The position numbers and the translations under genes are program-made. 64,000 bases of DNA from Leuctra nigra (Eukaryota; Arthropoda; Insecta; Plecoptera; Leuctridae), in assembly GCA_934045905.1 (NCBI GenBank), contig OW203762.1:54957411-55021410 (forward strand). The letters run 5' to 3'. How positions within the stretch are numbered: the first letter of the stretch is position 1; each line of letters starts with the position of its first letter. Below are positions 35,058-46,270 of the stretch, piece by piece. The notes beneath the pieces are model-generated. The model was not told where the DNA came from. It did no database searches and was given only the letters and a program-made list of their open reading frames with translations.

Positions 35058-36197
35058 CAAATGAGATTTCACTGCTCGGTAGACACAGAACCAGCTATCA
35101 TTTCAGTTTCCATTCTGAATCCGCACTCAAGTCATGCGGAGACGTCTGGTGACAAACTTGCAACTACGTCAACTATTTCCAACTTGGATTAATAATAACA
35201 AATTTCCGCCTGGATTTGTCTCGAATATAATTTAAATGAGATCAAAGGGACTAAAAGAAAGCTTGGATTGACTTTGTGAGAAGAGTCTTCTTGTTCATTC
35301 AAGCTTTTGTCCAAAGGTTATTTTTGTCGGCGAAGTCAAATGACACGCAAGTTTCTAAAGGTTAAATTATCTATGGATTCCGCCCACGTCGCCGCTGTCT
35401 GATGTCTGTGTCAAATTGCTATCTTTTACAGCAAGGCGAAATGTTCATCATTATGGCGATTAGCAACAATATTTTACGCTGTTTGAGAGTGTGCCTAACT
35501 ACATCGAGTTTTTGCACGTGGGTGTACATTCAGGAACTAACGACTTTTTGTCACACTTCATTCTAGCAACAACATCCCATGTGGTACTCCCTTTAAAATA
35601 AAAACATATAGCACCTTTTTAGTCGATCGACAGAATGGAAGTTTTCGACAATTGAGTATAAAATTCTTAGTGACATCGACAAGACGAGAATAAATAATAG
35701 AGGTACGAAGACACGACTGGTTGGGTATTTTGCATTGAGTGAATGATGATCGCATTCCTAAATCGACCTTGACCTATCAAACAACAAGGAGGAGGCGGCA
35801 TTGAATACCTATCATATGGTACGCCGAGTAACAGACTTGGCCCAATCCTTGACTATGATGATGACAATTATATCGATACGGAAATTACATTTTTATATTA
35901 TTTCTATTTCTGGCTGTGTCAAAGGTCAGCTGCATCATCTTTCTGAAATAATTGTCAGATATCATGTTCAGATTGTGCCAACTTTTCGCGATACATGACA
36001 AAGCAAAATGTCTACCAAACAGAATATAACTCGTGGAGAAAAAACGCGATGCGATTTGCAATATTTAATTGACCTTATCCGAGTCATCACAATTACTTAG
36101 TTCAAAATCCAAGAGCATTCAATTGATGCATTTGAAAAGAATGTAATAGAAAATCACGATTAGATGTGTTTAGATCACCGCTATATTGGATCAAATG

Positions 36198-36205
36198 TGA
36201 CGTCA
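36198..36205. promoter_or_regulatory. Palindromic CRE octamer beside a minisatellite
   Basis: TGACGTCA about 40 bp before the start of the 36.2-36.9 kb array. Confidence 0.3.
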
Positions 36206-36240
36206 TTTTGAATGATCCCTGTAAATGTCTCAAGCCGGAG

Positions 36241-36850
36241 AACACGGCGTGTCTGAATGTCCAGACACGGCGCGGCAATGTCCAGACACGACGCGGCAAT
36301 GTCTGATATGTCCAGACACGACGCGGCAATGTCTGATATGTCCAGACACGGCGCGGCAATGTCTGATATGTCCAGACACGACGCGGCAATGTCTGAATGT
36401 TCAGACACGACGCGGCAATGTCTGAATGTTCAGACACGACGCGGCAATGACCAGACACGGCGCGGCAATGTCTGAAATGACCAGACACGACGCGGCAATG
36501 TCTGAAATAATGTCCAGACACGACGTGGCAATGTCCAGACACGGCGCGGCAATGTCCAGACACGACGCGGCAATGTCTGAAATGACCAGACACGATGTGG
36601 CAATGTCTGAAATGACCAGACACGACGCGGCAATGTCTGAATGTCCAGACACGACGCGGCAATGTCTGAATGACCAGACACGACGCGGCAATGTCTGAAT
36701 GACCAGACACGACGCGGCAATGTCTGAATGACCAGACACGACGCGGCAATGTCTGAAATGACCAGACACGACGGGTAATGTCTGAAATGTCCAGACACGA
36801 TGTGGCAATGTCTGAAATGACCAGACACGACGGGTAATGTCCGCGCGACA
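36241..36850. repeat. Minisatellite, 21-bp core with optional linker, about 21 cores
   Basis: The core is CCAGACACGACGCGGCAATG plus T. Cores are joined either directly or through a linker (CTGAATG, CTGATATG, CTGAAATGA, CTGAAATAATG), so units are about 21, 29, 30 or 33 bp. TGTCTG in the linker and CAGACA in the core form a small hairpin at each junction. All minus-strand frames and several plus frames stay open, giving up to 250 codons of Cys/Arg/His-rich repeats. That reflects a lack of stop codons in the unit and is not evidence for a gene. Confidence 0.88.
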
Positions 36851-39800
36851 TCATTTATCATCGCCTCTTTGCGTTCACCGCGGGGGTCCGAGTTCGACCA
36901 CGCTCACGGGCGATCCTGCTCGTGGCCGACAAGGAGGCCTCGTGGGAGACCTCACTGGTGGCCGCTTGCTTAGTCGGATCTTATTCGACAGATACGACGA
37001 TTATCAAACTCTCTCCTTAATGTTTGGTCGTCCTTCAGCTATGTTTAAAAGTGTGTCTTGATAACTCATGACAACTTTTATACGTGTCAAACTCAATACA
37101 CAAATGTTTTTAATTTGCGAGAAAAAATTACGATCTTTAATTTATACGCATTTAAAATAACGAATTTTGATTTAGCATCAATTTGCTTGGCGTTTTTTCT
37201 CAACCAGAAAGCTCGATATGTTATTTTTCTTGGACTTGTTTCTTGCTCGCTCATGAACGCGTGTGTCACCGAGGACGTAATGCCCCACAAAGTACGGCAA
37301 CGCCCTCTACATGACTCCTTGGTATCACCGTGCGCTGGCTGGCAGTGTCCCTATCCAAACAGCGCTAACAGCCCACCCACATGCACAGAATGAATATGTT
37401 GCACGGCGAGGTAATTCAATTATTCCCACTACTACGTGCGGATACACACAACAGCCGTGGCTTATGGGACAATGTTTAAATTGTTAATTGGTAATTACAT
37501 TATTAATTAATATCGAATACATAATTATAGGGACTTTAATACCAGAATAAACATTAAATCTGAAGGAGTTCCAACTACTATATTCTTATTTTTCGTCGAG
37601 TAAAATATGCATGATTGCTGAAAGTAAACTCTTTGATGAATAAACGCGATTGCGTTAAAAATCGAGGAAGTAGAAACCCCGGTGAGTTTCTGCGCAACAC
37701 ATTTTCCAATCTGCTTTTCAATGCGGAACGCTCACTTTTGGAATGTGTGGAAAATGCAATGGAAAATAAGTAAACATATCGTGGGTTGAGGATGATTGGA
37801 TGCAACAAAGCGAACAGGAAGCGATCAAGGTGGGTCTGATCACATCAAATCAGTCCAGTAATTGTGGGAAAACGTAATTATTCGGTGTATCCCTCGTTAT
37901 TATAGTTGTCACAATGTTCACACAGTTCCATGTCAACACCCCTCTTGCCCGGGAGAATCTCGACTCATCCTCAAGACCGCAATTACTTGCATTTCCTGAC
38001 TGCTGCACCTGCGGCTGTTTGTTTACGACTAATTGATGGATGTGGATTCAATGAGAACTAATTATTAGCATATTTGTCACTGTCTCGTTTGAAACTCATG
38101 CTCCGGAAGAAAGACTCCGACTTGCTTCGTCACGAACCACAGCAAGATCTCTTAGAACATCGCCGAAACATTTCGTCGCAGAGCAAAACAACTTGAATAC
38201 ATTCTGAAAAAGTATCCGTTATAAATCCAAGTGATTATCATATAAGGATAATGGAATTATATAAATATTGATAAGAGCTGGATCGTCAACAAGCCCACGA
38301 AGAAAAACATAAACTTTGATCCGTCCGACAAAATCGAGTTTCAATTAAAACTGGCGGGTAGTAGGCCTATCTGTAAAGGGATAGGTAATATAGAGAGGAC
38401 GAGTTTAATTATTTCATAATTACACCTAACACTTTATTTTAAATATTATTACATTTTGTTTTAACAAGACAAATTTAAAAGGATACGGAAGGTTTAATAC
38501 AATTTTTCATCATTCTGAGTTTCAATTATCTTTAGCTCCATAATTTCAACCTGTCTTTATTCAGGTTAAAAATGAGTTTATTACTCGGCGATGGGCCTTA
38601 ATATAACGATATTTCCTATAAAAAGTTGAAGAGTGAAGCAATGTCGAACTAGTTAGCAACTAATTAAAAATGTCTCTCTTGACTAGACGTCTTTCTTTTT
38701 TCCCTGGTGAACCAAAATTCTCGTTAAGCCCTCCTTGGCAGGCGTAACAAAGGCGAGCGCCCAGCTTTGGCACTTCTCGGTGACCTCAGATCGGTGATGT
38801 CGAGATTGATTAATCACCTTTTATTCAACTCCGAAGAGCTGCTTTTTACCAGTTTTACTTGAAAAGAGATTGAGGCTTAAAAGATCTCGTCAAAATATAC
38901 TCTTCGCGAGACCGGCTTTTTCTAGGAGAGCTGTTTTAACAGAGAATTGAAAGTTTCCGAAAGTTTTCTTTGTAATAGTCACTGTTTTCAGACAGCAAGA
39001 TTATAGTTTATTAAAATGACGGACAGCTTATATTATTATTATGAAGTAACAATTACAGTTTTCAGTCCAAGTTTCTGTCGTTGGAGTTCTGTAAACGAAT
39101 TCTCACGAAAATAGCATCGAGTTCATGAAGTGTATTAAATACGCAAGATTGCACGCCAGGTTTTAACGCTCAATGTGAAGTCTTGCCGCAGGGATATTTG
39201 GGGTGACACAGAAAGTGATTACATTTTACATCCAAAAACTTGACTTGAGTCACTGGATGAGTGAATTGAAATGAACTGCGTGACTGGGATGAGACTGAAG
39301 GCAGATTCTATGCGTCCAACAGAGAAGGGGGATACGAGACAAAACAATACCGACGAGGACAGAAGCGATGTCATTAGTTAATGAATAACGCATTTCATCC
39401 GGACCCTTTTTTTAAGTAAATTGGTACAAAATGATACTAAAAGCTAATTTATTATTTTTATCAAAGGTTGGTTTTAGTTAAATTCAGTTGTTGTTACCTG
39501 GATTATGTGGGCGGTAGCTTTAGTGCTTAGATGCCGTGCTAGCAGCCTGGAGAATTCGCATCGGAAGAGATTCTCACATTCAGCAAGTCGAACATAAATA
39601 CTGCTTCATGGAGATCTGATATAATATTATTTACTGGATGATGAGCTGCTAACAATTTTCCCATTTTTTAAATTGACTCATAATTTTTAATGAAAAAAGT
39701 TTGAGAGATTGAAGCCCAGGCGCGCGGAGAAACGAGCTGGCTGGTGAGAACATTATTTCTTCAAGATAATCTGAGAGCCGCGGGGCGGAAGAAGATTGGA

Positions 39801-39998
39801 CGAGCCACAATTGCTCGTTACAATCATCGACAAAAGTTTTTTTTGTTTCTCAAAAAGAAAAAAATTCAACATTCTTTGAGCAATTAATTTTTCTTATTAC
39901 TTTGACGGTATTTTTCGCTACACACTAATTGCGTAACAAATTAGTCGACGTCGGTCATTATGATCGGTCTGTGTGGTCATCAGGTGTTGTATATCTAC
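36851..39998. other. Possible first intron of the minus-strand gene; no exon found
   Basis: If the exon at 39999-40080 is real, this stretch is the start of its intron. The donor is followed by AT-rich DNA with no second exon that I can identify. The GC-rich section 36880-36985 has tRNA-like fragments and may be a SINE piece. Confidence 0.35.
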
Positions 39999-40080
39999 CT
40001 TGAGCTGTGGCTGAGGAGGCGAAGACGCAGAGAAGTCCCAGAAGTCTCGGCAACAACCAGCAACTTCCTCGGGTCTTCAT
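39999..40080 (-). CDS. First coding exon encoding a signal peptide
   Basis: An ATG at 40080 (A at -3) opens 27 codons that begin MKTRGSCWLLPRLLGLLCVF and continue Ala-Ser-Ser-Ala-Thr-Ala-Gln. This has the layout of a secretory signal: a basic n-region (Lys2, Arg4), a hydrophobic core of Leu, Val and Phe, and small residues before a likely cleavage site at Ala-Thr-Ala/Gln. One base later the sequence reads CAAG|GTAGATA, a good splice donor (GT at 39998-39997), so the exon is 82 bp and ends in phase 1. Phase-1 introns just after the signal peptide are typical of secreted and extracellular-matrix genes. The frame upstream stays open for some codons but has no better ATG. I cannot name the gene: everything after the signal would lie further left and no later exon was recognised. 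Confidence 0.55.
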
Positions 40081-40499
40081 CGTGCGATGATTCGCCAGAT
40101 TAATTCCTTGGGCAGTTGAACAGATCACTCCGGTGACTTGAGCGCGCACTCGCGATCAGAACTAACACTACACAACGATCACGGAGAACCCTAATTAAAG
40201 TTAGTTATGAGTTCGCAATAGAACTTTCAGTGAATGAAACAACACGTAATAACGATTAATGATATTCACGACACCGAAGAGTAATAAGTAGTAATAACAT
40301 CGTGGTTAATATTTAAATGGATCACGAATAGAGTTTAGCCTAAAAGTCACGGTTCAATAATGCATATAATGTCACTTTACTTCGAGTTCTCGTTAATTAA
40401 TCATAATATCGTCTGCACAACCAACAATGAACTGGCGTGTCGTTGGATTCTATAAAGTATTCTCGAACACAAAAAGTAGCGTGAGAAATAAGCATTTAT

Positions 40500-41090
40500 A
40501 ACGTTCCTTCATTCACCGGTGAACTGTCAGACGTCGCGTCTAACTGGCCGTGCGGACGACGTCGGCGACGCCGCTGGACGCCGCACGGGCGTCGCTTTCC
40601 AAACCACACACACACATTGGCGGAGAAGTCACACGGAAGTCTGACGGCGAGAACATTCAAGCTTTTCAATCTTGGTTTTTACAAATACATCAATCACGAT
40701 GGAATTACGTTCAATAAAACACGGTGCAGAACTGGATCATTAATCACACGACAGTCAGATGTGTAGTAGAATATTTATTTACTACAAAATGCAGAATACG
40801 AACATTTAATTGTTAATAAACTCATTGACTCATTTCAATCCGCAGTGTTCGTGTTGAGGTGGAATTGGCTCTTGTCTTGGGCGATTGGCGCGTGTACGCT
40901 GTGTTACCTGCGAGAGGCGCTTACACGCGTGCGCAATGCGGAGCGTGGAGCGACTACACGGGCAGACGACCGCACGTCTCGCTCACTCGAGAAGTACTGA
41001 CGGCCCACAGCCGCGGCTGCGGTGCGCCGTCCGCAACCGCGCGTGCGCAACCCGACGCGACGCCACCGATAGCTAATATCATGGAAATTA
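40500..41090. promoter_or_regulatory. CpG-rich promoter region
   Basis: Two GC- and CpG-rich blocks (about 40525-40600 and 40855-41080) stand out from AT-rich surroundings. They lie upstream (minus-strand sense) of the signal-peptide exon. The second block holds the Inr/DPE start site described separately. Short frames of about 60-95 codons on both strands here are a by-product of low stop-codon frequency in GC-rich DNA. Confidence 0.5.
40908..40998 (-). promoter_or_regulatory. Inr+DPE core promoter and candidate 5' UTR exon
   Basis: The minus strand reads TCAGTA with its A at 40998, the arthropod initiator. At exactly +28 to +33 (40971-40966) it reads GGTCGT, a perfect match to the downstream promoter element RGWYVT. 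Sequence from +1 to 40908 ends CTCGCAG|GTAACA, a plausible splice donor, so a 91-bp non-coding first exon is proposed. It would splice to the exon carrying the signal-peptide ATG about 0.8 kb away. Candidate acceptors upstream of that ATG are TTTAATTAG and GTTGTGTAG (about 40170-40200). Inr and DPE are seen; the exon joining is inferred. Confidence 0.5.
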
Positions 41091-42015
41091 GGTGGGTACA
41101 GTGCGTGGACAGGACCCCGAGGGCTACAATGCCGAGTGGGTAGGAGTGATGGTGTTGTGGCCAATTCGCTTGTTGGAAACCGATCTGGAAACCTCGAAAC
41201 ACCAATTAGATCAAATCCGAAGTCCCCTGCAAGTGCAAGTCAAATCTTCTCCACTTCCTCTCTCTGGCAAACTCCTATCTTCGTTCCCATCAAAAATGTC
41301 GATTGGTTTAAACGTTCTGCTATTAGTTTTGTTCTGAGACCAATCTAAAGGCTCTTCTTTATAATCCTATGAGTTGTCGTTTCATTGAGACTTTGGGAAT
41401 AGAAAAGTCTTGGGCTCATTGGAAATAAGCTTACTTGAAATCGTCTTACAGACTTGCAGCAGCAGACTACCTTGCGCTTGCCGGCAAATAGGCTAAGCTG
41501 AAAGACCATTTTCTGTTTATGAATATGTAATTATAATCTTATTCGAAATCGTTTATCAATTATCTCGGACGAAAGTAAATCGTGTTTGTGCGAATCGTGC
41601 AGGTCCATGTGCGTTTTTAGTGGTGTTGAGAAAGCCACAAACCGACTGCTTGAATGTTCTAATATCACCATTTATATTGAAAGGTGTTGTTGTTGTTATT
41701 GTCAACAATAATAATAACAACACCAAGATTAAAAGAAATGTATGTTTGGAAGATCAGCAACTCCAATGTTCAATACAAAAAATAAGAGTGACATAAATAT
41801 TACATGTACCTATTATTATTTTTATTTCACACGTTATAAATTATGGAAGCTGTGGAAATGACATATTTAGCAGTGTTGCGGGGATGACTTATTGACAGGA
41901 GACGTAATTCTGAGGGAAATGATACGTGCGGAAAGTTTAATTGTTGAAACGGACGCTATGAAATGTTAGGAATGATGAGGAAATCCTCGCGGCATTTGAC
42001 ACAACGAGAGAGATC
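41091..42015. other. Stretch without a supported gene
   Basis: Upstream of the proposed promoter. It contains the hairpin at 41683-41724 and nothing else recognised. Confidence 0.45.
41683..41724. repeat. 42-bp nearly loopless hairpin
   Basis: GGTGTTGTTGTTGTTATTG and the facing CAATAATAATAACAACACC are complementary apart from two G-T-type mismatches, with a loop of about 4 nt. It is compatible with cruciform or short hairpin RNA formation. Arms of about 19 bp are short for a microRNA precursor. Confidence 0.7.
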
Positions 42016-43222
42016 AGGAAGAGACGTGTGTGTGGGCAAGAGAGAGATGCAGAGGAGTGGAGGAGCAGGAAGATGAGGAGAGAAGAGAGGAGGAAGAGAC
42101 GTGTGTGTGGGCAAGAGAGAGATGCAGAGGAGTGGAGGAGCAGGAAGATCAGGAGAGAAGAGAGGAGGAAGAGACGTGTGTGTGGGCAAGAGAGAGATGC
42201 AGAGGAGTGGAGGAGCAGGAAGATGAGGAGAGAGGAGAGGAGGAAGAGACGTGTGTGTGGGCAAGAGAGAGATGCAGAGGATTGGAGGAGCAGGAAGATG
42301 AGGAGAGAAGAGAGGAGGAAGAGACGTGCGTGTGGGCAAGAGAGAGATGCAGAGGAGTGGAGGAGCAGGAAGATGAGGAGAGAAGAGAGTAGGAAGAGAC
42401 GTGCGTGTGGGCAAGAGAGAGATGCAGAGGAGTGGAGGAGCAGGAAGATGAGGAGAGAAGAGAGGAGGAAGAGACGTGCGTGTGGGCAAGAGAGAGATGC
42501 AGAGGAGTGGAGGAGCAGGAAGATGAGGAGAGAAGAGAGGAGGAAGAGACGTGTGTGTGGGCAAGAGAGAGATGCAGAGGATTGGAGGAGCAGGAAGATG
42601 AGGAGAGAAGAGAGGAGGAAGAGACGTGCGTGTGGGCAAGAGAGAGATGCAGAGGATTGGAGGAGCAGGAAGATGAGGAGAGAGGAGAGGAGGAAGAGAC
42701 GTGTGTGTGGGCAAGAGAGAGATGCAGAGGATTGGAGGAGCAGGAAGATGAGGAGAGAAGAGAGGAGGAAGAGACGTGTGTGTGGGCAAGAGAGAGATGC
42801 AGAGGAGTGGAGGAGCAGGAAGATGAGGAGAGAAGAGAGGAGGAAGAGACGTGTGTGTGGGCAAGAGAGAGATGCAGAGGAGTGGAGGAGCAGGAAGATG
42901 AGGAGAGAGGAGAGGAGGAAGAGACGTGTGTGTGGGCAAGAGAGAGATGCAGAGGAGTGGAGGAGCAGGAAGATCAGGAGAGAAGAGAGGAGGAAGAGAC
43001 GTGTGTGTGGGCAAGAGAGAGATGCAGAGGAGTGGAGGAGCAGGAAGATCAGGAGAGAGGAGAGGAGGAAGAGACGTGTGTGTGGGCAAGAGAGAGATGC
43101 AGAGGAGTGGAGGAGCAGGAAGATGAGGAGAGAAGAGAGGAGGAAGAGACGTGTGTGTGGGCAAGAGAGAGATGTAGAGGAGTGGAGGAGCAGGAAGATC
43201 AGGAGAGAAGAGAGGAGGAAGA
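42016..43222. repeat. Minisatellite, 75-bp purine-rich unit, 16 copies
   Basis: Copies of a 75-bp unit follow TGTGGGCAAGAGAGAGATGC, first at 42031 and last at 43156. Units differ only at a few positions (GAGTGG/GATTGG, GATGAGG/GATCAGG, GAGAAGAG/GAGAGGAG, GTGTGTG/GCGTGTG). The plus strand is overwhelmingly A and G. Because the period is a multiple of three, long frames persist: a 410-codon plus frame of a 25-residue Arg/Glu-rich repeat (CGQERDAEEWRSRK...), another plus frame, and a 402-codon minus frame of a Pro/Leu/Ser-rich repeat. The frames run into each other on both strands, and there is no sign that selection favours one. I treat it as a minisatellite, with a repeat-protein gene only a remote possibility. 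Confidence 0.85.
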
Positions 43223-45071
43223 AGAAGAGGGCAAGTACTGAATTGGTGGAGAAAAGTTAGGAGGGAGAAAGCGGAAGAATTCGAATAAATTCGTGGTGGC
43301 AGTTTTCGCTCCCTTAATAAAATTCTATATGTATGTTTACCTTTGTAATAGTCAAAGAGAGGAAATAAAAATATTTATTCGTATAAAAGGCCTCATTATG
43401 TTATTGTTAAATGTTTTGGTATGTTTCTGCACACGTTCGAATTGACCTGTCTATCCCTATCGTGTCTATCTATTTGTGTTTCAACTTTGTGCACGTTTGT
43501 TCTAATGACATCGAGCAATGTGACTCTCAAACTGCCGATCAAGTTTATTTTAATACTTCATTATAACTCTTGTTACGATTTCCGTGTTTCATTATTTCAT
43601 CCAATTTGATATCGTGGCTGAGGAAACAAAGTGCGACGTAAGACTAGGAATTGAAGTTCTTAAAATGCAATTTGTTAAAAGAATCGGTTTAAAATGGTGT
43701 AATTCTGTGACCCATTTTTTCCAGCTTCCCGTTCCCAGCGCTGCTTTGTGTATACAGAAACTTTAATAGATGCCAGATCTCCCGTGTCGAATAAAATAAT
43801 ATACAATTAAAGTGGTCGCCGTGTGGGTAGGGGGGATAGGGGCAAACATGCACCTGGGTCTAAAGTGGACCACTTGAGGGGTGTAGAAATAATTATAAGG
43901 TGAAACATTAGAGAACAAAGGGCGATATCAAAGAGGAGATCCGTGAGGGGGAGTGGGAGGGGAATATATCGTTTGAGTTTGATGAAAAAAGGTAGTGAAG
44001 CCTGAAACAATCGGTAACGTACAGTCATCAATCGCGTACAGTTGCGGACAAAAGTTTCAAACACTCGAAGATATTTGATTGGCAATTATGTTCAAGTTCA
44101 GAGCGGCTTGAATTTAGTGAAAAAAATGTTTTTTTTCATTCAACAAAAATCTTGACGACACTGAAAAAAATGCCCTACATTTTATAACATTACTTACTTT
44201 ACGTTATGTGTGCATCTACGAATAGAATATATCGTGAATATAGAGCAATTAAGAGCTCTCTCCCCGCTAATTATGCAACCTGAGTAATCACGAAACATAG
44301 ACGGCTCAAAGAGTTAACATCGCTCTTAATTGACTAAAGCATAAAATCAAACAGTCACTCAGGATAAGCCTCCCCTGCAGCTGCGCAGTCGGTGTGCGCG
44401 GGGGAGACGTATGCTGGGGGTGCGAGGTACCACCCCATGAGTCATGAGTCAGCAATAAACACCATGTAAATAGGTGTTCACCCAAACGCGTCCGATGTGA
44501 TGTGTGCAGATAGTATTACAATCACGCACATCTTGCTGCCAGCTGATTGGCTCGGGCACTTAATGGCATTCAGCGTCATTGTTACAGATCTCATCCCTTA
44601 TCAGCTCGAATATGACTGAGAAGTTGTAAGGAAACCGTTTCATGGTGTAAATTATCTTTTCATAAAGCATTATTATTGTGTATGTACACCCAACAAATCA
44701 TAAAACGGTATTTAAACGAAACGGATTGGCTGCTGGTCCGGTTCCTTGGCAATCAATCCTTGTTATTATCAAAGAAATCAGAGCTCACCTACTAGAGGTA
44801 GATGACGAGTTAGCATAGACGTCATAGGATGATGCTATAACATTTTTTCAGCTAATTAATTTCTTTCAAATGTACCTAGTGTACCTACATGATCCCTCTA
44901 CTGAGAGTTCCAAAACGAAAACAAATCTAACCTAGAAGCTTCCATCTGTGCATATTAGTTCAATGACTTGCACAACTTTTACTTTCGGATATGATATTCA
45001 TGTTTGCTCCGAATACCCTAAATACTGCACCCTTTTCATCGGTAAATGTATGGCCTACAGTATTTGTATTT
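43223..45071. other. Stretch without a supported gene
   Basis: It contains the Tc1/mariner-like end at 44037. A G-rich patch at 43825-43860 and short frames are otherwise unremarkable. Confidence 0.45.
44037..44062 (+). mobile_element. Possible solo Tc1/mariner terminal repeat
   Basis: TACAGTTGCGGACAAAAGTT resembles Tc1-like ends (TA followed by CAGT...GGxCAAAAGTTT). No facing copy was found nearby, so only a fragment or solo end is present. Confidence 0.3.
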
Positions 45072-45625
45072 ATGAGTCTACGATACTTGATGAAATCCAT
45101 GTTTTATGAAGCACAAAAAGGCGGCCCCTACTTTTTTCTAAACGGCTTTACCGATTGTCTTCAAATTTTCACAGATTATAGATAAATAATAAATCTGTGC
45201 CTCTAGTGGGCCAAAAGTGTTATTTTTTGTTTAGAATTTTCAGGGCAGTGGTGCCAAAAAGACTAATATATTGCCCATGTTAGCACTTCCTCAAAACGAG
45301 AAAAAACATTTTTTGTTATTTTTTTGGATCACTAGAGGCACAGATTTAGTCTTTATCTCGATGCTGTTAAATTTTGAAAACAATCGGTCAAGCCGTTAAG
45401 AAAAAAGTAGGGACCGCCTTTTTATGGTTTCTTGTGGTTTTCAATATTTGAATTAAAATAACTTACTTCACAGCAGTATATGCAACATGCAACACAAGAT
45501 TAAATGTCACAAATGTCACGTACAACCCATAGCTAATGCATTTTCATGCATTTCTAAGATTTTTTTCACATCGGAATCGAAATTTTCTGCGAGTCCTGTC
45601 GACTCTTAAGGGGTACAAATATCGT
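45072..45625 (+). repeat. Left arm of a large inverted repeat
   Basis: This arm of about 540 bp is the inverted counterpart of 47048-47603. By eye the arms match over almost all their length, with small indels. Shared blocks include GATACTTGATGAAATCCATG, AAAAAGGCGGCCCCT, CATGTTAGCACTTCCTCAAA, ACTTCACAGCAGTATATGCA and GCGAGTCCTGTCGACTC. The arm contains a 309-bp palindrome of its own (45115-45423). There is no transposase or obvious target duplication. Confidence 0.85.
45115..45423. repeat. 309-bp palindrome nested in the left arm
   Basis: The outer arms start AAAAAGGCGGCCCCTACTTT and end with its complement. An inner perfect 18-bp pair lies at 45191-45208 and 45330-45347 (AAATCTGTGCCTCTAGTG and its complement). 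Between these pairs sit ACGGCTTxACCGATTGTxTT-type segments in opposite orientation. It looks like an independent MITE-like unit later captured within the larger repeat. Confidence 0.75.
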
Positions 45626-45720
45626 TTGTTAGCGATGAGAATCCAGAAATATGCCAAATGTAATGTTCTTTCTCGTGGCCTCGTTGACGTACCTAATATC
45701 TAATATGCAACTAGTAGGTT

Positions 45721-46270
45721 TTAAGGACGGATGCCCAAGTAGATTTTCCGAAAATATTTTTTGTTGAAATGTACGACTTTATTAATTGTTTTAACATTTC
45801 AACTATATTTTTATATAAAAGTTTCATCAAATGTCTTGTAACTTGCAACTCTCGAATTATATTGAGTTTTCAATATGATGTCTTCGGAAGATTAAGAAAT
45901 TTTAACACAGGAGGTATAGGAAAATTGTTTAGAATTTGGCGCCTAACTTTTAAAAACGTACGGCTAGGTGTATATATAAAAATCTTAATAAATACCTCTA
46001 TGTCTAAGACACATAATATTAGTTTTTGGAAAAAATCTATCGGTGGAAAATAGTTTAAATCTAATATTTACTAGGAAAATTACCGTGTTTTTTCGACTTA
46101 CCATGTTAAAGATAGGGCTAACTCAAATTTATAAAGTGATATATCTTGGAAATTAGTTCGGCTACCCCACTTTTTCTTGCGTTTATATGGTGCACGAGGA
46201 AATTATCTATTAAATAAGCATATTTATTCAAATATCTATCGGAGACCTCTACTTGGGCATCCCCCCTTAA
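45721..46270 (+). mobile_element. TTAA-flanked MITE, copy 2
   Basis: TTAA at 45721-45724 and 46267-46270 bracket 542 bp matching copy 1 (17626-18176) with only about twenty differences by eye. The left end GGACGGATGCCCAAGTAGA and right end TCTACTTGGGCATCCCCCC are inverted repeats. It has inserted between the two arms of the large inverted repeat, so it is probably younger than that structure. No transposase is encoded. Confidence 0.88.

Larger units (their letters stand above)
32406..36240. other. Stretch without a supported gene
   Basis: A GC-rich patch at 33090-33150 holds GCATGCG and TGCGCCTGCGC (NRF1-like). A G tract lies at 35045-35057. CRE octamer at 36198-36205. Short frames carry no known domain. 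Confidence 0.45.

Noticed and set aside
36102..36854. 250-codon minus frame as a Cys/His-rich protein
   Set aside because: It is created by the minisatellite; all minus frames are open and the frame changes wherever linker length changes.
40859..41205. Overlapping 63-94-codon frames on both strands in the CpG island as genes
   Set aside because: Arg/Ala/Thr-rich frames on both strands are expected in GC-rich DNA. The promoter motifs explain the region better.
41683..41724. microRNA precursor
   Set aside because: The stem is only about 19 bp of low-complexity GTT/AAC sequence with almost no loop, too short for a normal precursor.
42028..43260. 410-codon plus frame and 402-codon minus frame as repeat-protein genes
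   Set aside because: Both are explained by a 75-bp tandem unit without stops. Frames overlap on both strands, and no promoter, splice site or unique flanking domain is visible.
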